Below are positions 48,761-60,332 of a DNA stretch of 64,000 nucleotides, in pieces. Within the stretch, counting starts at the first letter, position 1. Each line of letters opens with the position of its first letter. This DNA comes from Fasciolopsis buskii (lineage: Eukaryota > Platyhelminthes > Trematoda > Plagiorchiida > Fasciolidae), in NCBI GenBank assembly GCA_008360955.1, contig LUCM01006158.1, positions 178,236 to 242,235 on the forward strand, read 5' to 3'. The notes under the pieces were generated by a model. It searched no databases and was not told the origin of the DNA. It saw nothing but the letters and a program-made list of their open reading frames with translations. The position numbers were made by a program, and so were the translations under genes.

Positions 48761-48910
48761 GTCCCATTTTGCATCGAATTCATGTATGTTGTTTTGCATG
48801 ACGTGCAGATGCAGCGTAATGCGGGCCTGGATATGTACCCTGTTTTGGAAGTACCTCGATCCAGCATGTTAGACAGTGTGAACCTACTTATCACGGCTTT
48901 TTCAGTTTAG
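48761..48910 (+). CDS. Candidate terminal exon, unknown protein
   Basis: A very strong acceptor (a pyrimidine run including GACTTCTTTCTCTTGCAG) ends at 48760. The next 49 codons read VPFCIEFMYVVLHDVQMQRN, GLDMYPVLEVPRSS, MLDSVNLLITAFSV and end at TAG 48908-48910. Hydrophobic and charged residues alternate as in a folded domain. I do not recognise the family. It is on the plus strand inside a proposed intron of the minus-strand orphan gene, so either it belongs to a nested gene or one of the two models is wrong. The overlapping minus ORF 48613-48894 is taken as a shadow. Confidence 0.45.
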   Translation, partial: VPFCIEFMYVVLHDVQMQRNAGLDMYPVLEVPRSSMLDSVNLLITAFSV

Positions 48911-50057
48911 ATGTTCTGCATAAAATCCGTTCAGTAGGTGCACAAACAAATCATGAAATCTATGCTCTTGTGTTAAGTCGGCAAGTGATTTGTTTACTTC
49001 ACTAACTATGGTGGATTGTGAAAAGACTGTACCTGACATTTCATGTGCGTAATGTCTAGTGATGTTGCAAAAACTGCTATTAAACTGTTTCTTACGTAAA
49101 TGGACATGAAAGAACGATAGGCTAGAATAATGATGAGATGATCAGGTGTTTGCCAGAAATAAAAGATAGTAATAATTTAGGTGTCCTTTAATTGTGGATT
49201 GTCAGTCCAGGGTGTAGAACAAAAGTGAGTCTGAGGGGTGCTTCTGATGCTGATCACCTGTCTCCAGGCCATACCGTTAATCTACAAATGTGTGCGGCTT
49301 CAGCGATACTGCAGGTATATGAAGTGTTTACTCGTTTACTGCAAACTAGTCCCGTTTCTACTTGAGGTTACTCATTATATAATTTGTTGCCTGACGTCAC
49401 TGAAATCAGAGGAGATTTCTTTCCATTAAGAGTTCTTCATGGGCACCTTTTTATCGCTTTCTCATTAAGCAGCTTATATGACCAGAACAAAAGCATCACC
49501 ATAATGCTTTGCAATAAAAGGCTCCAAAAATACACTGAACAAGCCAGAATAACGATACGATCATAACTTAGCTATCGCTTTTCATACTCTATGCGATAGT
49601 CATTAAGTAGATACACTCGGGTTGTGAATGTGCACTAAGTGTAAGCCTAATGAAGCTCGGACAGTAAGCTCGTTTTTCGCTTATATCACCCAAAATGACA
49701 GGCAGAGATTTCCTGGATTCGGGCAACCGTGATTTCACTGACGGATAAGGAACCCAAATTTAGCTGACGTCGTCAACCATGATCGTATGATCAGAATGCA
49801 TGAATCGATGAATCACTTAGCCGTAAAATTCACTGCCTGCGAGCACCTGCACGCAAACATGCAGTCAGACGTACTTCGACTGGCAGCTCAGCCCTCGGCC
49901 ATTTGACGCAAAACCACCAGTGTGCTTCCAAGGAAAGTTTGCTCCTCGCTCTGTCTATGCGACTAGCTACCTCCGAGAAAAAACGAACTGTGGAAGTATG
50001 TGTGTTTGTCCCAAATGTTAGTTTCTTCTGGCTGAGGAAGAACTTCTGATGAATCAC
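48911..50057. other. Non-coding stretch
   Basis: Nothing recognisable apart from the downstream continuation (to 49830) of the minus frame that starts at 50141. Confidence 0.35.
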
Positions 50058-50141
50058 CTGTGGTTCCCAAGTGAAATCACCATCCGCGCACGCTTCTGCT
50101 GCTCCAAATGTGATTACACTGCCACGATAAAGCCTAACCAT
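50058..50141 (-). CDS. Candidate first coding exon or alternative internal exon
   Basis: On the minus strand ATG at 50139-50141 sits in a strong context (ACCATGG) and opens a 28-codon frame (MVRLYRGSVITFGAAEACAD, then GDFTWEPQ) to CCACAG/GTGATT below 50058; without splicing the frame runs on to 49830. Upstream, CTAAG/GTAAGTACG at 50260 is a perfect donor and CTTTGCCAG near 50180 a possible acceptor, so a 5' untranslated exon is plausible. Alternatively CGTGGCAG could act as acceptor and the exon would join exon 1 of the orphan gene in phase. Both cannot hold at once. Product unknown. Confidence 0.35.
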
Positions 50142-50717
50142 GGTAACCGGAAAGATGGCGAATTATGATATCGACTGGCAAAGTTTGCTAGTAGCATTTG
50201 TAACATGCACAAAACGCTGCACATTTTTCGTATAAACTTTGTGAAAACCACGTACTTACCTTAGTTGAATTCCGTTCTACGGGACATGTCACGCGCAATG
50301 CAAGTTTAAACAAGGACACAAAAATTTATTGGATATAGAATAAATCGTTTTTTAAACAACACGAAGAATTCATGTTTCTGGAGTGCGGTGACTGCGAGGC
50401 CTCCAAAGGTGAAAGTGTTTGTGAACTTTTTCATCAGCACTTTATATTGGGCTTCATTTCCGTTACTTTCGGGTTATCGTCAAAGCCAGTGATTGATCAG
50501 CTGACTCTGTTTTGTACCAAAGCAAACCGCGTTCATCAGTTCGTATGTGACGTCGCTAAATTACAGCTATGATTCCAGAGGTCACGGTTAAGTTTTCAGG
50601 CATACGTGCAACGAAAGGGGTCTGGATAGGTTACGGAAATTTTTTGATTACTTCTTTACATGCTTGTTGTGCAAGCAACTTACTTTGTCTTTCGAATATT
50701 TGTCAACCGTCTGTTAC

Positions 50718-50901
50718 CTTGTCAGACCAGCACCATAAGACTGTGGCTTGACATATTGTGACGGGCCGGACGTCTCCGTGAGCCATCGAGCTATGCTGGA
50801 TGGATTTTCCCAAGCAGAGGATTCACTCATATCTGGGCAGTTATTGGGTCGAGGCTTGACGAGGTAATTCGCCATTCCTTCAGGTTTGTGGCCGATTTGA
50901 C
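50718..50901 (-). CDS. Orphan gene, exon 1 of the visible part
   Basis: 184 bases between a good acceptor (CATCCTTGGGTTTCCAG above 50901) and donor GACAAG/GTAACA below 50718. The 60 whole codons read QIGHKPEGMANYLVKPRP, SESSAWENPSSIARWLTE and GPSQYVKPQSYGAGLT. The base composition is clearly coding. It begins with two bases of a split codon, so at least one more exon lies upstream, and it ends with AG that joins T of exon 2 (or of the alternative exon near 50122) to make Ser. No family recognised. Confidence 0.55.
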
Positions 50902-51838
50902 CTGGAAACCCAAGGATGAGTAATTGGTCCGAACACAGGTTTCCACTCAGCCATTCCCGGCTGCATTGCGAGCAGGTACTTGTTAGAACCAAAGGGTTTG
51001 AATAAGTACACTAATAGTTATCCTGGATTGTCTGTCCGCCATCTTTCCCCAGCCACAGCGGTAAAATGAATTTCACACACCACCATTCGCTGGTCAAGAC
51101 AATTAGGACCCAGTCGTTCATTTTCTTTGGTAAAGCGGATATTGATGAATGGATTATTGCTCAGAGCGCTAATGTTTCAGTGCCCCGTGGATCACATTTC
51201 TGAATCAAAGGCTCCGGCTACAAATCTCATTGATGCACCCTTCGGCGTCACAGGCAGCCTGGAAACGTCGCTTGCCAAAAAACCTCTGACACAATTCATG
51301 CATCAAACTTCCTAACTTTCACTGTTTCTTGCTTGTCACGAGCACAAGTAACGTTTTTGCCTACCGACAGTTCTTTCAGTCTATCGGGTAATCCTTCGAA
51401 AATTGTCAACCAGGTTTCCTTGACTGGCTGCTAATTTGATCGGGTTGATAACCACTACCCAATGTGTCGAAAATCTTTTCTTTGAAAATGTGGTCTGGAA
51501 AATTCTAAAATTTATTTAACCATTTCCGAAACAATTTCTATTGGCACAAAATTCATTTCTGCTTCCAGGAGGGAACTTTTCAGTTCTCGAGGTTACAAGT
51601 CTCCGAATAGGTTCGCGGGTAAGGAATTTGAGGTATTCGGTGAAGAACCATGCAAATAGTGTCATTATCATCAAGCAGGAAATGGCACACGCACACGTAC
51701 AAAGAGTCTAATAGTAACCAGACGCAATTTACTATCTGTGAAATGTCTGAACACTACTGGGTTTGACCTGGTTGGTTTGCGATAACAAAGATATAATGAA
51801 CTTCTCGTTTATTTCGAAATCAAAGAGGCGGAGATTTT

Positions 51839-51929
51839 AATTGTGAATGATATAATGTTAATAACACAGCGTTGTTGGTAGCTTTAATGCTCCAACGTTT
51901 CGACTACCATGGATAGTCTTTATCAAAGC
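51839..51929 (-). repeat. Penelope-like tail with hammerhead-like module
   Basis: Read on the minus strand: TTTGATAAA, then a hairpin (GACTA, loop TCCATGG, TAGTC at 51902-51918), then GAAAC, GTTGGAGC, and the tail shared with 10685-10728. The layout (CUGANGA-like box, stem II, GAAA) is that of a hammerhead ribozyme as found in PLE ends; the first box differs from the consensus at two places. No coding part of the element was identified next to it, so this is a truncated or solo copy. Confidence 0.55.
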
Positions 51930-53571
51930 GTCATTTTGTCCTTATATTTACAAACTGGTTACCAATCGGATTGCTCTGGGAAAGAAGCTTATCAACTGGA
52001 TCAATCACCGCACATTCAATGGACGGAATTCTTCTTCATTAGGTCCCCTGTGCTCATTTTTCGATAGGTTCTGGCTACCGTTTGATAATCCCTGACTATC
52101 TTTTAGTAACCCTGTTCTAGTTCTAGTAGCATAGGCGGAAGTTGGAATGAATTCACAACTGTTGACGAAAATCCCATGACGTGATTGAGTCACAAGTGAC
52201 ACGTGGTTGATCTGCTTGCGTATGCATTCACCCATACCTTGCGTTTTATACAATTCGGGCGGAAATTGTCAAAATCATCCTGACGCTGCTTAAGTGTGTC
52301 CAGGGGTGTGCAAACGGTAACCCTCAACTACTTAACGACGGGGATAACCATGAACTTCCATGATTTCGTGTGATAAGATCCACATATATGCAGTGGAATT
52401 CGAGGAATACGTTCAATTCCATAACTATCAAAAATACTGATTAGGTAATTTTTAGAATACCAGAATCGACCATTCTTTCTTTTGTGGTCACAAGGTAGGG
52501 GACTCGTCTACTGATCTCCCATTCTTGTTCTCAGCAAGTATCATTCAAGGTCTTTTCAGTAACCATTGCTATTCGGATACACTAGTAACCATTCCAGCTT
52601 TATTTCCTAATGGAAGCACTTCACTATAACCAACAGTCATGCTCTTACTTTGACTGCATCATGCCCAGAAAGTTGTTGTGAAAGACTATTAGCCGAACAG
52701 TCAATTTGTTAAGCTTGATATCACTGTTTTCTGGTTATTCAGATGCTTCTGTTTTCTTGCGCTCTATCACATTGATTTTCGGGTTTCTATAGCAAATTGT
52801 TCCTGAAAGATTTCGAAGACATTAGTAAATTCCCCAAAACATTTGCCTCTAGTCAATCGACTGATCTATGATCTATTCATCAATTTCCTTGTTACCTGAC
52901 AACACAATTCACTTTAGACACAAGTTGATGAAACACTTTTATTATCGAGCCCGACTGTTGTGCATCGGGAAATGGCAGTCACTCCGACCACAGATACTGG
53001 GGAATGGGTACTCAAGCCGGTAAATTTCTTGTCTTTGTTCATCTGACTAGACTTCCAATCAACCTGATAGGTGCAACTTTAGACCTCCACGATGTGTTTT
53101 AACCTACGGATTGCAAATTGTACAATATTGTAACGTAATTTATCACGATGGTGACATAGCTATTGAATGCCCAACTTCCGCTACATTGAACACACCTCGG
53201 TTGACTCGAATAAATATATGAAACGGAAAATTTGCTTGCTTTTTCTAACAAAGATCAGCGCTACGAGGCTACATCGAACTCGCACCGGATAAAAGCTTCT
53301 GACAACCATGATTGCTGACAGTAAAACCGAAACATTCCAAATTTGTGTCTTTTTTCAACAAGCAGATTGGTGACACCATTCTTAAGAATGAAAGAACACT
53401 GAAAGTACATTATATTAAAAACGATGTTTTATACCTTATCAGTAGATGAAGTCTCAAACGCATTCTGAACAGTTCCTTAGCAGTGATATCCACTCAAGTG
53501 CTTTGTCAAACTGTTGCACCAATCATACACCAAACGCTGACAAAATATTCAACAAACACAGATAACACAGA
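51930..53571. other. Non-coding stretch
   Basis: The minus ORF 52005-52253 is where a PLE body would lie, but I see no RT or GIY-YIG motif in it. Nothing else recognised. Confidence 0.35.
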
Positions 53572-53766
53572 ATGAGCACTGTACCGTGTTTTGTCTTTAC
53601 ATCCCGCATGTTGCCGTGCCAAATTAGGCTGACCTCATGTAAGATGACCTCAAACGGCCCAGACAAAGAAAAGGTGACTGATATCCGGGATGTAATCAAT
53701 CGACTCGCAAATGACACTTTTGTGAACGCTTGCAAGGTTGCTTCACGCGACTTATTTGAGCTTTGA
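53572..53766 (+). CDS. Candidate exon, unknown protein
   Basis: The frame reads 64 codons; its second half looks coding (NGPDKEKVTDIRDVINRLAN and NACKVASRDLFEL, with helical periodicity) and ends in TGA at 53764-53766. A possible acceptor is CCGTGCCAAATTAG at about 53627; a donor-like AAAAG/GTGACT lies at about 53676. Which boundary is used is unclear. Family not recognised. Confidence 0.3.
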   Translation: MSTVPCFVFTSRMLPCQIRLTSCKMTSNGPDKEKVTDIRDVINRLANDTFVNACKVASRDLFEL

Positions 53767-55281
53767 AATTCAAGTCATATTCTATCTAACCTTAAGCCAG
53801 AAATAGTTATCTAACCATGCCAGTGAAAAATACTCAGGCCATACGTACTAATAGAAATGAATACAATTTACAGTTACAATTTCACGAAAGGTCTTATCAA
53901 AGTAGCAAGCGGCGGACGATAAATAAAACTGTGCATCATCAATGAATTCAGGTCCAAATGTTTTCTGACGGAATCCTGTAATCACCGGTCAGTTCACAGC
54001 CAAATAATCGTTACTTGTCCGCAACCATTTCCAAAAGCAATGCGTAACCAATATAATAATCGTTCATTAACAGAAAGCAATATATACGTGTAGTAATATT
54101 TGTTGTATCCTCGGGGAGAAGACCGAGAGGACTAAAATCAGACATACATATGCACACCGTGTTGACAAGTGTCTGGTGCGATAACTTGTGCAGTTTTACC
54201 GGGTAAACACGTAGACCTAATTCACTCATTCCGACTTCTCTGAATTCATCTACGGACTCAGTTTATTCAGTTTCAATGTAACTGGGTAAACGGTTGATAG
54301 TAGGCTACTGGCTCCGGCCTAAAAGCTTTACAAATTGCTCGCCGACTAGCACTTCGGCAAATTTACAATTAGGCCTACTGGTTTCACATTATGTCAAAAC
54401 TACTCGGACGTGCCAACCGACTGGTTTTCGGAGTCTGGTCTATCTAATAGTGGCATTATTGCTCACTGTAGCTAGCTGCAATTTGAGAGTAAACGTACGC
54501 CTGGCGTCTTTGTAAAACTGGAGCAATACTTTGTCTAGTTACACTTATCTTTTACATAAATCCTACATAATTTCGATACAGTCCCAGTTAATGTGGAATT
54601 CGGTAGAGTTTCGAACTCTCTGAAAATAACGAGATTTTTTCCATGCCTATGTAGGTGACTATAACGCGCATCTGACATACAAGAAGACTTTAGTCAAGCA
54701 TGTTTTTTCAGGTCCAGAAAAACGATCAGCCGGACCGGAATCCTTCGACGACATTCGCCTCGAACAGTTGTACAGTTTCCGTAGATCGTTAATATGGACT
54801 TAGATTGATACTAATGGGGTAAGCAGCTGCCATAGAAACGGTTGATAAGGCGTGGTAAAATCATGAATTAAGCTTTTTGCTATTTGGGACAATAGATTCG
54901 CGAATGTCATGAATTTGCCCCAAAATAATACATATCGGCATACGTAAGTCATCGCATAACCAAGGCAACATCTATTGTTATTTCGGTTGTAATTTGTTAC
55001 AGAAAGTGTCAGTAGAAATAATTCCGATTTTCAGCGGGAGTGAATGCTTTGCAGCAAAGCAGAGTCATTGCTTTTGAAGGGACTGTTGAAAGGGACGGTT
55101 CGGCTTGCAAAAAACGACCCAGTTTATCGAGTCTCAATCTTTTCTTATTGAAAACGCCTTACCTTGCCTGTCCCGTATTTTCTATGGAATACCTCCATTT
55201 CGTGTGATTTGTCCGTTTCGTTTTCCTTTTTTTTCGCCAACGGCAAATGTGCCATTGGAAAAAATCCACATTTTCCTTCAG
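53767..55281. other. Non-coding stretch
   Basis: No supported gene. The ORFs at 54011-54229 and 54294-54515 lack motifs and splice sites. Confidence 0.4.
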
Positions 55282-55439
55282 ATCTATGGTATGGTGTTCC
55301 CATTTGCGAACAGTATAGGATTATGTGTCCTAATTCGCATGCTGGTCAATCTATCCTGAATGTATCATACCAAAATGAAGTTGCTCACGAGTTCTTAGAT
55401 AAAATACGCCTTGCGAAATTCCACGAATGCCACACGTAG
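55282..55439 (+). CDS. Candidate terminal exon, unknown protein
   Basis: Acceptor CCACATTTTCCTTCAG ends at 55281. The following 50 or so codons read DLWYGVPICEQYRIMCPNSH, SYQNEVAHEFLDKIRLAKFH and end ECHT before TAG. Three Cys and a helical last part suggest a small folded segment. The same frame is open upstream to 55164, so the exon could be longer. Unknown family; no partner exon found. Confidence 0.35.
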
Positions 55440-58229
55440 TTATTTGGTGCGGCGCATATCGCGAAACTGAATACGCTGCTACTTCTCAGTTGTAGTTAAT
55501 TTACAGTGGAATATGGCATTTGTGGTGGTTGAGTGAAAAAAAAAACGTGAGATGGGCTAGTGCCAGTACAGACATACAACTACTTTACGGAACAAAATTT
55601 CATGTGAGACCCCATAGGAAGCTTTGCTTGATAGTCAACTCTAAGGAGTAATTTTTGAAGTGACCATTAGAAATGGCTTTCCGAACTATTGTCATTTGGA
55701 TTGAACTAGCTAGTACGTCATTATTGTAGGCAATATAATTAAGTTTGTTTGCACATGAATAAAACTCGTGAAGTCATGTAAGATAATAGCTGCCATTCGC
55801 TTACCAATGTAATGCACCTGAATGGTGATTTCCGCCCGAAAACTGTGCATACCTGAGCCTCGGGATCGCATACTGTTATTGGTAAATTTATGTTCTCCTA
55901 TAACGCAACCAACAGAAGCTTCAGTCTGTCCGTGGAATCAACAGGTCGGTTGTTGGTGTTGATATTCAATCAGTTGGAAGCATTTTGGTCTTTTCTGTAG
56001 CAAGGTACCATAGATTTGCTAGTGTGCTGCTTTCATGTTTGGAGAAATAATTTCCGAAAGACTTTAGTTATTGTTAAAAACGAAACCGTCTCTTTTTTCT
56101 TTAATTTGGTAGACATCCCTACCGTTAGATGAAATTCTACTAACTTTTCCCAGTGAAATACTAAGAAATAGTGCTCTTTTATTCACTCGAAAGTGCTGAT
56201 CACCTAGCAACATGAAAATACCATTGATAATGCCTTGGCGCCGTACCACATAAACAGTATGATATTTTATCCAAGCACCAACAAATGACACTCATTTCAT
56301 TGTACCACAAGCTATCCTATTCATCAATAACTGATCTCTGCAAAAGCAACGTTTCAAATTTGTTAAAGCGATTCCTTTGGTCCGTTCAAATAGCACGGTT
56401 TTTACTGACATTAGATGAAAGAATGGTAGATACTGTCGAGTGAGAAATATTTTTAGCCACCTGATTATAACAGGAAATACCATCCAACCCTCTCCTCCAT
56501 GCATGTGTTATACGCCCAACCCTACAAGCCTTCACTTTCCGTGTTCTGATTCCTTAGTAATCAAAACCACACATATTCAACTGCGCCTTTTTGGAACCGT
56601 ACCAAAAGCAAACGGATGATTACCACGTGCAATTTAACTCTTCCCCTTGGTGCCCTCATACTAGAGTTTACTGAAGAGAGTAAACTTTCCCCCGAAAGAT
56701 TGTCGAGTAGATTTGCAGTTTTGTGACTTTTTGTTTTGAGTAATTTTTGGTCACAGAATGCCTTGTTCGGTTTTCTGTCTGTTGAGCACAAAAGGACCCA
56801 TAATTCTTTTGTTAAGTTGCTTTCGAATTATTTTTGTACCTTCCCGTTTGTTACTTAATGTGACGATTCTATATCAATGCACATCATCCTTAAACAAAAG
56901 GAGGGCGGTCATTCACATTCCGGTGACATTTCCGCGGTGGCAATTCATCTGACCATCTCGCTTTCTAATGATGAAATAGTAATTAGTCTGAGCTTGTTAT
57001 TCCCGTTACACTTCAGTGCTGTCTATGCTTTAATTAGGATACACACGGGCATGCGAACACAATAAATGAATAGAGCTTGACATTTTTTCCCCGAAACGCT
57101 TGAGTGCTATTCCCGAAACTTAAGTGATTATCTCTAATACTTCCTTTACATTATCAGCAGCAGAAAAAAGCCTTGGATAACACTAAACTTTGATTGTGCT
57201 CCATTAAATTTTGCCGTGCCCAAATGACGGTTTGACGCGCGACAGCATTTTGTTCAAATCGAGCCTATTGACTTCTTCGACAAGGCACATTGAAAAGTTT
57301 GTCGACTTTCAACTCAGTAGTTTTGCCCAGATTAAACATTGCATATGATTTTTAATCCGCATTTTGTCCTCATCTCCTTAAGAAAGTATAAAAATTTTTC
57401 CTGTCGTAACCTGAAATATGTACTTGTGCACCTACTATTTATCTTGGCAAGTAACAGTTCGAGAGGATTTTTATTGATCAGGACGAATATGACCCGTTTT
57501 GCATCCCGGAAGTAATAGCAACCGAGTGATTTTCTGTTTGTTCTGACAGAGGAAATTCTGCCGAAACGCGAATGTAGTTAGCGACCGATATTTTATTCTA
57601 AATAAAGCTTCGTTTCGGCCGAATAACCAAACACACCATGACTCTCGTCCATTTTGATTGCAATAACAATATATGCTTTTGTAGTGATAAACGGCAAAAT
57701 GCAATATATTGCCCATCTCTTTGGCGGTCTCTTGGTTGAATATGAAACGTGAAGAACATTTACCACGGAAATAAATTTGATTGGTTTCATACCTCAATCA
57801 TAAATTTTGAAGTTTGAATTCTGGGTTAGGGTCGAGATTTCTTAGACTAAGTTCTCTTTAACGCTGGTGCACGTATGCTGCACATTTGACTCAGTTTCAC
57901 GAAAAGTTTTTTCTCATCGAATCGCTTCCATGGCACATAAAATGGCCTCAGTGACAAATATTCAATAGATTAATATTTACTTGGCAATTCCTAACCTTTC
58001 AGTCATTGGCATCAATCAATCACACGTACAATTCAACAAATTTGGTTTGCTTTATGAAACGACAATATAAGATTCCGGTAGTATGGTTTTATTTCTATAT
58101 TGACTTTTCAGTATTTGAATGTCAGTTGTTAGTCTTGACGCCCAACAAAACGTGACCTACACACGCGCGCCCTTTGCCTGGTTGCTCTACAATTCTGTGT
58201 CATCCTATTTCGTTATTATGTTGTCGGAT
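55440..58229. other. Non-coding stretch
   Basis: The minus frames 56064-56291 (ends KVSRISSNGRDVYQIKEKRD) and 57471-57797 were considered; they have no recognisable motif and no good splice sites. Poly-A of 10 bases near 55537. Confidence 0.35.
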
Positions 58230-60254
58230 ATTTGGTTCTATTATGTTCTTCGTTCGACGCTACAAGCGCTCGGAACTACTTTTGCTCAAAAACCATATCG
58301 TTTCTCAACATGGATTGGGACCACGCATTGCTGCACTTCAGCAATTTTCTCATCGATCTGAAAGAGGCAGTCGTACTGGCTGGCAGGCAGCTCTTCAATG
58401 CACCCTTCCAACAATGATATCCATTTCGGCATTGTTGAGTACCAAAATCCGCTCTCTGTTTACGAAAATGTCGGACCCATCCCTCACACTTCAATCACCA
58501 ATCCATGTCCAAACGTGTGACATCTGAACTCGAGAATCGTGGCTCAACCCGGATATCGCTGATTCACTCGTGTCGATAGAGAGCTTCAGACTCCATCGAC
58601 AAGACAGAGTTTAGAACAAGAAGAAGACTGGAGGCGGTGTTGCAACATACATAAACTCCTTCTGGTCTGGCAAGTCCAAAGTTGTTTATACGTACTCGCT
58701 AAACGGAGCTGACTGTCTCGTGACAGTGTCATCCCAGGTATTCTCGTCAGAACAGCACTGTCATAACCAATTTATACATTGTCCCTTTTAGCTCGCAACA
58801 AAATATCGCATCATTTTTCGTCTCTTTTCTAGTATTTATTGTTCCTCTTCTTCAGGATAGTCTGCATATCATTGTAAGCGATTTTAGTCATGCATTTATC
58901 TAACCACTGAGTGTGTTTGATTTGACTGACCTCTGCGTTTCTCCCACCAGAGGTGGCCCCATTTCAAACAGAATTATTACGAACCACCCAGATTTATTTT
59001 CCCTGAAACTGCGTGCGTCCTATTTCAAGTAGCGATCATTGTTTGCTTCTGTTGAGGCCCAAGATATACCCTAGGTCAGCTTTTCATTCTTTTAGGCTAA
59101 CAATTGAAATCCAAGCTCGCCTTTGTAACTTTTTACGCAAGAACCTTATTACTCTTCGAAAATCTCTTTCAATCGCATTTACCTGTTTCTCTTTTGAATC
59201 CCTGCTCAATGACATTGTCAACCTTTTCACACAGAGCCAACTCAATCTTTGATATTTGCTGCCCCTTAGAAACACTAGTCGTCTCAAATGGCCGTATCTC
59301 CACCCAGAAACTGAAATCTCTAAGACAAATTTCGTAATAACTCAAGCGCGCGGTACATTTCCAACCTAATAAAAGCTGACATCTAACGCATCGACATGAC
59401 GTTCGCCAGCCATCTCTTGACTGCTAAAAACAATCGAGTCCTATGGCAAGGCATTCGACTATTGTAATGGAAGAAAAAGAAGCGTACGAAAGTTTCTGTG
59501 GATGACGACAGCATCAATCGTGCTTTCATCCATCCTTCCACTTAGACCCCGACCATATTTGGTCTGGGTGATGATGTGACAGTCACAAGTTTTTCTCAAG
59601 AATAGGTGCTTGACCTTCTGCGCACCACTAAAATTACCACAGCGGTTGGTCGTGATAGTCTGTCCTCAGCTTTAATTAACTTCTCCAATTAACTCGTCAT
59701 TAATCTCTTCTTCCATTCCTAACTGTTGGAAGCCTCCACCATTATTTCCATCCTTAAATCTAACAGTCCAACTGCTTTGCAAAACTCTTTCGCCCCATCG
59801 CCTTAACATCTTCGGGTCTTAAACTGACAGGGCGTACTATACTTTACCGCCTGCGTTCTCCTGTGTCCTCCTGACGACCCTTTTCAGTTTGCCTATGAAT
59901 CTAACAAGTCCACTTTGGACGCTGTCACCTCGAACATTCACCACATTTGCAAGTCCATAAACGCATCAGTGAAACTTGTGCGTTGCTCCTTTCTAGACTG
60001 TTCGTCGGCATTTGATTCAGTCCCACGGTCTCTTCTACTCCACAAACTGCAAACATTTGGTTGTCCCAGTTCTTTATTAGCATGGCTGCCTGACTACTTT
60101 ACTATCCGAACCCAGTGCACACGAATGGATGGTATTACTTCAAAACGGTTGATTAACAACTCAGGGGTGCTAGGGGGTGCTGTTCTTTTTCCTTTTCTTT
60201 TCTCTACTTGCATCAGCGACTTCTCTACTGGCTCCAACAACGTATCTTCTGCTT

Positions 60255-60255
60255 N
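60255..60255. other. Single-N join inside the LINE reverse transcriptase
   Basis: The frame passes from STGSNNVSSA straight to DFSVQTGLNLNTSKC, skipping the segment that normally holds YADD. Together with the N at 24010 it suggests that lone Ns mark contig joins. Confidence 0.7.
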
Positions 60256-60314
60256 TGATTTCTCTGTACAGACTGGTTTAAATCTCAACACATCTAAATG
60301 TTTCGAAGGTCTGT

Positions 60315-60332
60315 TCTCTCTCTCTCTCTCTC
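60315..60332. repeat. (TC)9 run inside the LINE
   Basis: 18 bases of TC repeat in the RT coding region, at a Ser/Leu codon stretch that is commonly repetitive in such elements. Confidence 0.85.
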
